37,323 nucleotides of DNA from Ceratorhiza oryzae-sativae (Eukaryota > Basidiomycota > Agaricomycetes > Cantharellales > Ceratobasidiaceae), in the NCBI GenBank assembly GCA_030998015.1, contig JARWMV010000139.1, forward strand, positions 1-37,323, in the 5' to 3' direction. The position numbers were made by a program, and so were the translations under genes. Below the pieces are notes generated by a model that saw only the letters and a list, made by a program, of their open reading frames with translations, made no database searches and had not been told where the DNA came from. Shown here one piece after another: positions 24,501 through 34,646 of the stretch. Numbering within the stretch: position 1 is the stretch's first letter; each line of letters begins with the position of its first letter.

Positions 24501-27121
24501 TTCAACGCCAAGACAGGTGTGTTCTTTTGCAGAAACTTTGGATCATCAAAGTGCTAGGCTTGGCTGGGAGTCTTACAATTGTTGATTAATAGGGGTGAGA
24601 AGTTCGACATGGAGATTCTGAAGTGGACGGTCAGTTAGCCTGACCTCAATCGTAGTAACTTTTCTAACAGCCACATTGGCTTTGTTGGCAGAATTTCCTT
24701 CTAAATCAAAAAGACGCATGCTTCCACTGGGAGATTGTTGCAGCAAAAGAAAAGGAAGCCAATGATGGGCTGAAATCGGATTCCCTTGCCTGTCGAATTC
24801 CAGACAGTTGGGACGCAAGCAATCTGGCAGATAAAATCTCGACGCGTATGAAGAAGGTCTCCGAGCTTCTTGACTATTGTTGGCAGGGGAATCCAAAGCC
24901 CCCGGTCTATCGGGAAGATGGAACGCGGAACTTGGCCGCGGAGCAGCAACAGCCAGATCCTCGCCCTTTGACAAAACCACGCAAATTCCTGATCTATGTC
25001 GAGTACAAAGTACATCGTCATATGCTGAAAAGGGTCCGTCCTTTGTCCAACATGTGACCGCAGAGCTTGGCTGACGCTTGATGAACACAATGCAGATGTT
25101 TGCCATTGAGCGCCGAGAGTTTGTGGAATACTGCGGCGAAATGACACCAGCAAAGCGTCAAGAGGCAGTTGACAGGTTCACCAACAACCCCACCTGCCGC
25201 ATCATGCTGATCAGCAAGGTAGCGGGCGCTGGGCTCAATCTTACAGCTGCTAATGTGGTGATCTTCGTAGTGAGTTCCTGTGTGACGTGCACCATTCAGA
25301 TACAGCCATGACACCACTGAGTAGAGCCCCGTGTGGTCTGGGCAAGAAAAGAAGCAGATCATTGGTCGGGCATGGCGATTTGGCCAGGCGGAGGAGGTTA
25401 TAGTTCTGGATATACATGCACCCCGCGGTCCCGATCTAGCTCTTGCCGGCTATGCGGGGAGCAAATGTGCTATGTCGGCCGAGTTCCTAAGGTCCGAGCG
25501 CGAGCTGTATGAGGCACACCAAGTCTGGCTCTCAGCTCAACGTGATGCGGAGCAACAGGAGGACAAGGAGAATGAAGAGGACGAGAGTAGCGATTTGGAG
25601 GATGTACCACTGGCTGGTATTCGACAGGCACAGAGGTCTCATGTCAAGCCCCGCAAGCGAAAAACAACTGATGTTGAGGTGGGCACTGACGCATCAACCA
25701 GTACACAGCCACAAGTGCAAGCTGAAGGGGCAGGCCAACCGAGCTTGAAACCCGTTAAAAGGCTGGCTCCCACTGCTTTGCAGACTTCCACCACCTCGGG
25801 TTCTCAGTCAGGGCTGCCAGGCAATTCAAGTGGACATCCCACCACACGGCCAGCTCGCTCTGAACAAGCATTCTCGTATCCTCCTAGGAAGCGGTTGAAA
25901 GCATCAACGACAATGGAAATTCAAGCGCGGACGCAAATATCAACTATGGAAAATATCGTCCCGGCAGTCTCTGCCCAGGCCCCAGCGATGATGTCAATCC
26001 CAGGCCGTGCCTCGCCAGCGGTGATACCTCCCAGTAGATCGACCCTTCCTCGATCATCGCCCGCACTGCTGCCTAGCTCTCCTGTTCTAGCCGCCTCATC
26101 CTCATCACCTCCATCTCCGTCGCCTTCACCCTCACCACCCGTGTCACCCCCTCATCATCCCGTGTCGTTACCGGCTGCCTCGATATGTTCCTCCAGTCTG
26201 GTGGGGGCCATCGTAGATCAGACGGCTCCCACAGATGTGCATGGCTTCAGAGCAAAGAACCATATCCCGTTTGCTCCTCCGAATGCGCGCCATAAGCCAG
26301 GTGTGGCAACACCTTCGCAGTGTCATCAGCCTGTGGAAAACAAGTCCCCTGAGCTGTCTGGCTACCCTACTGCTCCAGCGCCGGGACATGTCACTTCTAG
26401 TCCAGAAATGTCGAACGGTGAAGTGTATACAAAGACTAAAGCACCGCGAAAGCATATCCCTATGGTCCCTGCCCACCTGCGGCCAAAACCAAAGCCAGCA
26501 CCACTTCCACGGCCATCTGGTGGACCCGGGGACTTGTCGGCTGATTTCTTCAACCTATCTCACCCAGGTATTCTTCCACCAAAGCCTACCACACTGGCGA
26601 CCACATTAGTTGGCCATGGAACTGATGGGCCAGGGACCACAGATGATACAGGGACCGGTTCTCCCCCATTGCCAATAGGTGCTGCCAAAAATCTGCCAAC
26701 CGTCTGCTCCCCTCTGCAATCATCAGACAGCGGCCAAGTATGGGTTGAGAAAGTACAGATTCTAACTGCGTTACATAAAGGTTCATCTGAACCTGTCCGG
26801 GTCTCGGCAGTACTGAATGGTATGTGCATCTGTATGAATTTAGCAATCCATGTTGTTGACTATGTGTTTCCACCAGGCCCTTCATCCAAGATCACAGCTC
26901 ATCCAGCTAAAGGTGCTGGTGTGCCACCAGTACCAGCCGCTTCGCAGCAGCATAAGCGCTCAGGTTTTGCCAAGCGTGAAACCAAGAAAGCCAGCGTGAA
27001 GCCAACTGGTGATGCAAGGGATGCCAAGGCTAGTTCTCTGAACAAGCAGGATATGGAGTTGGAAAAGGCATCTGCTGGTCCAAGTGCAACTTCCCGGATC
27101 TCACGACCATCCATGTTTTGA
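21570..27121 (+). CDS. SNF2-family helicase-like ATPase with Pro/Ser-rich tail; two apparent frameshifts
   Basis: Exons: 21570-22142, 22204-22471, 22525-23303, about 23378-23955 (frame broken), 24026-24516, 24593-24629, 24692-25033, 25096-25269, 25325-26819, 26877-27121; roughly 1,650 aa. Helicase motifs appear in order: I DDVGLGKT (23184-23207), Ia FLVVVPRTLSSQWLKEI, II DESH (23840-23851), III ASTATPIFTS, IV KFLIYVEYKVHRHML, V ISKVAGAGLNLTAANVV, VI QIIGRAWRFGQ. The first 320 residues have no recognised domain. After motif VI comes about 500 residues rich in Pro, Ser and Lys, probably disordered. The frame breaks at a C6 run (23288-23293) and near a G4 run (23563-23566). One base more in the first and one fewer in the second would make everything join, so either sequence errors or recent decay is possible. 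SNF2 proteins use ATP to move along DNA and remodel chromatin. Confidence 0.85.
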
Positions 27122-27298
27122 GAAAGCTATATGTCTCTATGCTGTGATCGTTGCTTTATCATATCAATTCTAGTAATCATAAAATCCAAAACATATCTTA
27201 AGCATGTGACGGAAATTTTGATGAAATTTGGAAATTGATAACAACAAACAAGAATGTGTTATATTGTACTGTGGATAAAGACTGATGTAGTGCACCCA
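27122..27298. other. Convergent 3' intergenic region
   Basis: A 177-bp AT-rich gap between the ends of the SNF2-like gene (+) and the minus-strand pseudogene. It is likely to contain both 3' ends. Confidence 0.35.
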
Positions 27299-28281
27299 CT
27301 ATCGCTTGCGTTTCGGTGCAGGTGAATCAGGTGGTGCCGCCCTCTTTCCTTTAGCCTTCGAGATGCCCGCATCCTTTGCATCTATGCCAGAACGACCGGA
27401 GGCCTCACCCTGACCCTCCATGACATCACCAACGACTTCCACAAGCTGTTTGCACATACCGGCATCCGGCGCAAGCACCCAATCCGATATCTGGCCAAGA
27501 TTGTGCATAGGACGACCCGGCAAGGCATCCGCCCAGGGCCCCAGTCGACGCCAAGTTGGCCGGGACGGGTCAGACTCCAACGAGAGGCTGTTGGCCAGGA
27601 AGTTGAGCGGATCATCCGCTGAGAGAGTGGCATACTGCTCTCGGACAGTCCGGTCATATGGCCACTTGTCGGCCCAGCTTACCGGTCACCAATTTGGGCG
27701 GACGCCGGTACGTGACCACTCTTCGTACCAAGGTGCGTTGTAATTCTGAAGAGTGGCTTCCCAGGCCTCTTCGTAACCGTTGTGGCAAGTCGCCACCGCA
27801 TACTCGGCTTGAGTGCTTGTCAACCATAGGCAAGGCGCACTGGTAATGACGATCAGAAAAATGAAAGAGCTAAGATAGCGCAATCTAGCTTACCCCCCTC
27901 GGAAACGCGCATCACGCTGGAGTTCTATCTTGATGGTATCTGAAACCCTCACCCAGAACCAATCGATGTCGTCAGTGAACCAACAACATTAAGCATAGAG
28001 TCCATCAGGGTCGCGCAGAGCGGTGGTCTTGCCCACAAGGTTTAACCCACGGAACACACCGCTTTGGATCATCACCTCGGGAATGGGGGATCCTTTCAGC
28101 CGCCAACTCAAAATGCACCGAGCCGAGTACTCTAACTCGAGCTGTCCAGCGGTTAGACCGCAAAGGTGAACGTCATGGTTAAAAGCTCACACGATTGATT
28201 TTTGTCTTGAGTTTCATCCACCAGAGCCTCCCATTCAGGCGCCGGGTTTTTTCCGGAGACGGGTGCAGGAGAGTGAGACAT
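27299..28281 (-). pseudogene. Decayed unknown gene with basic C-terminus
   Basis: A coding-like frame starts at ATG 28281 (MSHSPAPVSGKNPAPEWEAL). It shifts by one base at a T-run (28179-28184, + strand A-run) and continues LCGLTAGQLELEYSARCILS. It then meets TAA at 27989-27991, resumes as DDIDWFWVRVSDTIKIEL, crosses an intron (GTAAGC...TTACCAG, acceptor near 27838), and meets TGA at 27686-27688 directly after NW. It runs on in the same frame to 27299, ending KGKRAAPPDSPAPKRKR, a nuclear-localisation-like tail. Protein-like composition across the stops suggests recent inactivation. The family is not recognised. Confidence 0.6.
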
Positions 28282-28421
28282 GGTGTGGGCGGACGGCAAC
28301 TGGATGCAACGAGGCACGTGTCAGAAACACGGTCACATGATCTAGTGTTTATTTGCCTGGCCAACCTTCCTCTCTGCAACCACTAACCTTCAACTCACCA
28401 CGCTCTCCAACTCTTCAATAA
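28282..28421. promoter_or_regulatory. Short divergent promoter region
   Basis: Only 140 bp separates the divergent starts of the minus-strand pseudogene and the 603-aa + gene, so the two probably shared a bidirectional promoter. The region is pyrimidine-rich just before the + start (CAACTCACCACGCTCTCC). Confidence 0.35.
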
Positions 28422-30467
28422 ATGTCCGCCTCAACACGCGCACTGCCATTCGATATTGATGAGGTGTACGGACCGACCGAGGAGGCTCCCTTGAGGCGGG
28501 AGACACACCGGCTAGAGACTGAAGACAACCGGCGGGTGGGAAGCAAGGAGAGTAAGTGAAAACTCACCATAGTACACAACCCCAGTACATTAACAGAGTC
28601 TTCATCGCAGCTCGGGTTCGCTTTTTGACTGATTTCATATTCGTCAAAAAAGGCGAGTTCGTGTATCCTTACTACCAGTTGTGCACAGAATGGTTCTGGG
28701 AGGGGGTGGAGGTTTATGGCTTCATGATGGCAGCGACGACCGGAGTGGAGCGTTGGTTTGTGTGGAGCCTGCACTGGTGGATGGACTGGCCTGGTCGGGA
28801 TATGCAGCTGGTGCGAATCGATCGTGTGGTTGGGATCACAAAGGAAAGTGACCCACACTTTCGAAACGGGTGAGCATTAAGTTCTACATCCTGGGGACAT
28901 TGGAAACTGACATGCTACACCACAGCAATGAGCAGGTCCTTTGGTTGGAGACATCCCAGGGCTATTCATACGCCCTGATGGAGCCGGATGATCTCTATAG
29001 AGCGGGTTACATGGCGGTGCTCCTGAGCTGGCGGGACCTGGGACGGGGCGGCTTGGGGCCGTGTGGGCCGATCAACCTCGACATGCCGCCGCCCGACTGG
29101 TGGCACAAGAATGGCAAGGTGGCCGGGAAGAAGGCCTGGCAGATGTTGCAGAAGGCGTGGAAGAAGAAGAAGCAGGAGGAAAAAAGCGACGACGATGAGG
29201 CGGCCGGGTTGGAGCACGAGGACCGCGCAGTAAGGGGAGGAAAACGGCGCCGGTCTCCAGCCTCCCCAGCACAAGCGAAGGCGAAAAGACGATCCTCTGG
29301 CAAGCATCATGGAATCGTCGCCTCTGCCGGAGAGGCCTCCTCAAGCGCGACCCTACACAGCAAGCCCGGAGGGTCGAACGAACCAGCTCGAGCCGACAAG
29401 GTGCCGCCCAAGAAGCGTCCACGCTACATCGATATCGACGAGGAGTACATCCCTCCGTCTGGTAGGGTCCCTCCGAGCCCCCCCTCTCCCTCTTCCTCAC
29501 ATGGTCAGTCGTCCCCTCGCCCACCGTCTCCTCCGCCCATTGCTCGCTCGGCCGTCCCAGCACCCTTGCTCCCGCCACCACCTTCCGCCCGCCCGCCACA
29601 GCCAAGCCCTCCACCACTCTCATGCCCTCTGCCACCGTCACCCCCCCTGCCACCGGCTACTCTCCCACAACTGTCCACTTCCCCAGGACCGGCGGCCCCC
29701 CCTGATAAATCCCACAATCCATCGATCCCCCCTCACCACTCCCCCGCCCCCCAACCTCGCCCCACCCCACAGCCGGCTCCCACGCCGGCGCTGGCTGGCC
29801 CGTCAGCCAAGACTGCTTCGTCGTTGGCCAAGGACCGGGCAGTCCGAGAGGCCGACCATGGGTACGAGCCAGGCCTGGCTACCCAGGGAGCGAACAAGTT
29901 GCCGCCACTTACTATGCCTGGGCCAGTGGCGGAGATAGGTGAGTCTCACTGCGCACTTATTGACTAACAAGAAGCTCACATACGGGGAGGTACAGAGTCC
30001 AAGGGTGGCGAGTGCCCTGACGCAGTGTCCAGCCAGGACTCGGATGTAGCCCAGGCGGTGGCAGGGATGTCCCTCGGTATGTATATGATCCCTCATTGGT
30101 GTGACCCCATTGATTGATAATGTACGAAGTCGGGTCAGTGGTCCCATCCAGGCGCATGACGTCGCCGGGGCCCATTTCCCTGATCCCTCTGCAGGAGGTA
30201 CCTCAGGTTGACGAGCCTGGTTCAGGCGCAAGCATGGCCGGCCTGCAGCCGTGCGCTCCAGGTGCTGAAGCGGGCTCCTCTGAGGACGCCGAGGGTGTGG
30301 TGGCAGCGAACGCCGCCAGTAGTCGACCTGGCCTGGCAACTTCCGCTCCGCAGCCACTTCGACATGTTGTAAAGGCAGTGACGAAGCGCAACTTGGTTGA
30401 GCCGGATGCCGACGATGAACGTTCGTCCAGGCGACACGTTCGTTTACCACATGTACCCCCAGCGTAA
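28422..30467 (+). CDS. Basic, proline-rich protein of unknown function, 603 aa
   Basis: Five exons join in phase: 28422-28551, 28611-28869, 28926-29938, 29996-30076, 30139-30467. The N-terminal ~190 residues are folded-looking and Trp-rich (CTEWFWEGVEVYGFMMA, WSLHWWMDWPGRDMQL, YRAGYMAVLLSWRDLG). A Lys-rich run follows (KAWKKKKQEEK), then several nuclear-localisation-like clusters (GGKRRR, KAKRRS, PPKKRPR). A long Pro/Ser-rich stretch (about 29460-29800) resembles in style the tail of the SNF2-like protein. No known domain is recognised. Same-strand position after the SNF2 gene and the nuclear-type composition suggest a chromatin-associated partner; this is inference. Confidence 0.78.
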
Positions 30468-30952
30468 CATGATCTGTCTTCCGGCGCCGCTAGTCACTCA
30501 TGCATTGAACTTTCATTGGCCCCGCCCCCAAAGTTGAATCCTGTATATCTGATATAGTTGTGTGCCTTGCAATAATCACATTTACTCATGTTCGTTGAGA
30601 ATGCGATACACTTCCCGTTCAGTTCTCCAGTATTGCGTCACTAGCGTGCTGCAAATGACTCTCTGAAATCACGCCTCAATTGCTCCCCATCGACTAATTC
30701 TATCAATCCTAAGTTGACTGGCGCATAGCTGACGACATATGGAACAAGTGCAAAGACAGTTATATTCAAATTTCTTTCATTTGTTCAAAATATGCTCGCC
30801 ATGAATATCCTGCAAATAGGCAACACTTCTCAACAGAGCCGCATCCTTTGCAGGCTGGCTCTAACTTGTGGCACTCCGATCTCACGTGATATCGAACCCC
30901 ACGCGCTTGCACGTGACATCACCTTTTTAATCCCGCCCACCTCAACACACAC
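30468..30952. promoter_or_regulatory. Intergenic / promoter region
   Basis: About 485 bp between the 603-aa gene and the + strand family pseudogene. A pyrimidine-rich leader with TTTTTAATCCCGCCCACCTC lies just before ATG 30953. No gene recognised. Confidence 0.35.
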
Positions 30953-32477
30953 ATGATGGACTGCAGCACGACTTGTAAGCTCCCATCATCCGGCATTTGG
31001 GAACCATAGAATTCGACGACTCCTCAGCCCAAAGCCAGAACGCTGACCATGCAGGCAAGATTTCTGCCGACGACGGAACCGCTGAGGTAAGCGACCTTCA
31101 TTGTTTCTCAGCCGCATCAACTGGTCATGCTGAACACCCTATACATTAGTACTGCTATATCTGCGAAGATGGTGGCTCCACCATCCATTGCACCATCTGC
31201 CAAAAGGCGTTCTGCTGTTTGATGATCGGCAAGGCTTCAGAGAACGAAGAGAACCAGGCATGTGTGAGCGTCCCTGCTTCCATGGTGGACGAAATCAACA
31301 TGGCGTTTCCCTGCCCGTCCTGCCTGACTTCCGCCCAGGCTCGATCTGTGCCGGTGAGTGTGTCGAAGTGTCTTACTTCGATGCATCTTGACCCACCCAT
31401 ACCACAGTACATGATTAATCGTGCAGCGCGAGCAACGCTGAGGCTTGCGTTGCCCTCCAGCGTTGCGCTGGTTATTTTGCACATAGATTCTCTGTTCTCG
31501 CAGGCATGGGCATTGATGGAGCAAACCCTGGGACTACTCAATGCCTTCCAGATCAATGTTGCTAGCTTCTGCAGCCTGCTGCACTGTGGCAGGACGGCAT
31601 CAGACGAACAGGGGATGTTAGACAAGTGAGCGAAGTTCAAAGTTTCACTAGGCCCATCAGCTGACCCGCGTCGTGACTTTAGGTTGGACAGCGATCTCGG
31701 CCGCCACCTATTGGTGATACTGGTAACAGAGAGTAATCCTGGTGGCAGATAGTGGACTGAGTCCACCACTGCAAAACGCTCAGCATCCCAGTTGAGAGAA
31801 ACGGATCTTTTATCTTTTGTCGTCAATGGCACCCGATCGCTCTCGCGCGGGGCGCTGTCTGTCAGGTACTTCAGGATCACTTGTGGCTGGAACCTACCCG
31901 GCCCAGCAGTTGTGAGGGACTTAGCTAACTACTTAAACACATGCGTATGGAGCCATATGATCCACATCCCGGTACAAGTGTTAAACTATCACGTCCTAGA
32001 ATGCGCGTGTCGTCTTTGGTCCTGCCGACTACATCTTCTGTTCTCCCGAGCGATTACATGGTAATGCTTCCGGAACTGTTCTTAAACATTTATTACTTCG
32101 GAAGCGACTTCCGGTCATCGCTCTACCGAGTCTGAGGTCGATCCGAGGAAGCGCGTTTGCACACTGGATTGCTCATGATGGATCGGGAGGCCTCAGGCTT
32201 GATGATTAGCGTGACAAAGATCTTTCACTCTCCGCTTTGCAAACGACCACTTGGTGTGGACCTGCCGATCGCGTCCACCATTTGCACGTGCAGGGATATC
32301 GACAATCACAAAGAGATGTGGTCCATTGTCGATAGGGCCTCTGTTGCAGGGGAGGCGCTTTTTGTGTTCAAGTCTACTTGTTGCGGCCTTAGGCTGCATG
32401 TCGCGATCTTCCCTGGCCACCGTCGTACGGTTGAGCGTGTCTCAGAACTATTCACCGAAGAAGATTTGGAATCCTGA
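30953..32477 (+). pseudogene. PHD/ADD finger and caspase-like paralogue, inactivated
   Basis: Exons read 30953-30974, 31027-31086, 31150-31353, 31408-31625, then 31683 onward and 32000-32477. The finger is clear: CYICEDGGSTIHCTICQKAF, then CPSC. The 31408-31625 exon (YMINRAARAT...) has the same length as its counterpart in the gene at 5375. Next comes LLVILVTESNPGG, then in-frame TAG at 31750-31752. The frame goes on to RYFRITCGWNL, an intron whose phases no longer match, VLPTTSSVLPSDY, TGA at 32133-32135 where the paralogue has Trp, and a complete C-terminal domain (CKRPLGVDLP). Without these breaks it would be the Sir2-less form with Glu-Ser in place of His-Gly. Confidence 0.75.
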
Positions 32478-33530
32478 ATCGGGTTTGTTCAAATTCAAAA
32501 TGAGCACCATAGTCATGATGATCACCTTTGTGAGTTCTTTTCTCAGGTGTCTTTGTCCAGAACTATTGACGACGGATCAATCAATAGCCGGCTGGCTCAA
32601 AAGGCCACAGCCTGAAAACGCGCGAAGCAGTTCCATGGACATTGGCAGGCAGATGGCTGCTAGCCCGCAGCAGGCATGGCGCCCAGGCGGGCCAACCTTC
32701 CACCTCCCATTCCGTTTAACCAAGCGTATAACCTGTATCCAGTCAGCCTCTTACCCAAAATATATCGTTGCTCATCTATTCCTGCTTGGTGCTAACATAT
32801 TTCGTTTCATGAGAGGGATTAACTCCCAGTACAGCATATGAACCTGATGAAGAAGACCATTCAGGGAAATTGACAGTAGTTCGCCTTTGCGCGTTTGACA
32901 ACACCCCCAGTCTTGGATCATTTTTTGGATCATGCAAATGGTTTCACTATTCAGGGGGTTTGTAAGTTTGTAAGTTGGACACGTTAGAGGGTATGATCTA
33001 AACAAAACAAATGGGAATGACCAATTTTAATTGCAACCAAGTTCATCTGTATTTCAGGCAAACCAAGGATTATGCATGTGAGATTGGCGGCTTTTACAAC
33101 ATAGAATAACAGTTGCTGATCCAAAGCTGTATTAAGGTCTAATCTTACTACACCAGAGCACATTAGGCCTCCATCATGCCATCATAAAGATGTGATGTGA
33201 GAGCTTTGCCGGACATCGGCACCCACATGCGGGAACAGGTCGTTGCCTGGCCATTCCCGTCCCCGCCCCTGCCCCTGAATGCCGGAATGCCCATAATACG
33301 AAAATGCTGGCAGAATGCTGGCATGGGGGGGGAGCAAGCATGCGAGAACGTGATAACGCAAATGTATATATGTATTGTAGCATGTCGACCATGCATATGA
33401 TTCATAGCAAAAAGTTGGGGCATAAGTACAGCATTGGGAAGTATTTGCGGATTCAAACAACTATTGTACAAACAAACATAATATAATTCGCCTTCTGGAA
33501 ACAGACAGGTATAGGCAGCATACAATACCG
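32478..33530. other. Intergenic, with a GC-rich patch
   Basis: No gene recognised. At 33195-33345 there is a GC-rich patch with repeated GCGGGAA/TTCCCG and GAATGC(C/T)GG words, preceded by GATGTGATGTGAGAG. It resembles the ends of the hAT element at 9785 and may be a solo end or a miniature derivative. No matching inverted repeats could be fixed. Confidence 0.4.
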
Positions 33531-34079
33531 TTAACTATCGACGAGGGAAAAAACACAATTCGGACATTGCCACATGTTGTGCACATAGATATCGTCCTCC
33601 CTCAGCCTCGCAAGCGGCCTACTCCCTCCCTCAATATCACCTTGTAGTGGAAGCCCTCGCGACAGTGGGCCAATTCCAATGTGTAATAGCTAGTAATCGA
33701 ACGTCAGTTAACATAAACCACCACGCAAGGCAACATCTACTTACGAGACGCTCGGCGAGCAAATGAACAGTCTTGTGCTTGGCCTTGACCGACTCCAGCT
33801 TGATGGTGACCTCTTTGCCAGAGAGAAGGTTGGTACCTAGATAGGTATCGACGGACTGGGAAGTTGGGGAAGGATTGCACGGGCAGGTAGACTGGCGTGT
33901 GGTGGATGGGTCGCGTCAGGCACACACGCCACAGTTAGCGAAGCGAGGCTACCCTTCTCACAGCATGTTCCCCCTATAGCGCTGGGAAACGCAAGCGCTC
34001 GACACAGGTAGTGAGAACTCACAAGACTGAGGGATGCTATAGCGTCATATGAACCGTTCACAGTCGCCTGTCTAGCCAT
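33531..34079 (-). pseudogene. Casein kinase 1-like fragment
   Basis: Two exons are firm. Exon 33836-33745 reads TNLLSGKEVTIKLESVKAKH followed by KTVHLLAERL. A 55-bp intron and exon 33689-33531 follow, reading GPLSRGLPLQGDIEGG and stopping at 33533-33531. In CK1 kinases, GTNLLSGEEVAIKLE belongs to the ATP-lysine strand, KTVLLLADQL to the helix before the catalytic loop, and LRGSLPWQGLK to the middle of the C-lobe. The fragment therefore contains three short CK1 pieces with everything between them missing, including the HRD and DFG catalytic motifs. A possible first exon, 34079-34023 (MARQATVNGSYDAIASLSL), does not join in phase. It cannot be an active kinase. Confidence 0.5.
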
Positions 34080-34646
34080 TGCAGGCACAAGCGGGGGCCG
34101 TTTGGCCCAACTCGTAGTGTGCGCAGAAACCGAGACCCACACAGTAGGGAATGCGGTTAATCTAAAACTCGAACAGTAATCTCGGCTTTCGTAGGGATGA
34201 GGAAGATTGGAACTTACCGACCGGGGGCGCTGGGTGAGCCATAGGGGAAGTGCCGGAGCAAGCATGGAGTGTCACTGCAAAGGAACCCTATCCTTCACAG
34301 ACGTCACATTCTGGGTGGCGGGACAGCGTTTCGAATGATCCGGTGTTGCCATGGATTCCATTTCGTGGTCAGGGCTGAGATGTCCGGGGCCGGGCGCCGA
34401 GGCCTGCACGTGACAATCCGACATGTTGACACCGGAAGCAAACACTCCGTATATCACGTGCCGGGGCTCGATTGTTTTTTCCTCCCCATCAGCTCGACCA
34501 CCACGTCCCGAACGTCACGGCCCCGCCTCGACGACCCCCCCACGCAAACTCCAACTTAGGGTATGTGTGCACAAGTGGCTCTGCCCTCCGCGACAGGCTA
34601 ACCACCAGTCGGGATCGCGCACTCCCTCTTCCTTGTCCCACCCGGC
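34080..34646. other. Intergenic before the hairpin array
   Basis: No gene recognised. At 34561-34610 a degenerate copy of the array box (GTGGCTCTGCCCTCCG) appears without its closing arm, so the array may once have reached further left. Confidence 0.4.

Noticed and set aside
16449..30467. Starship-type giant transposon
   Set aside because: Those carry a tyrosine recombinase captain gene and are known from ascomycetes. None is visible, and no boundary repeats were found.
32479..32841. Continuation frame after the + strand pseudogene (MSTIVMMITFVSS...)
   Set aside because: It lies in a different phase, beyond the family's normal C-terminus, and matches no paralogue.
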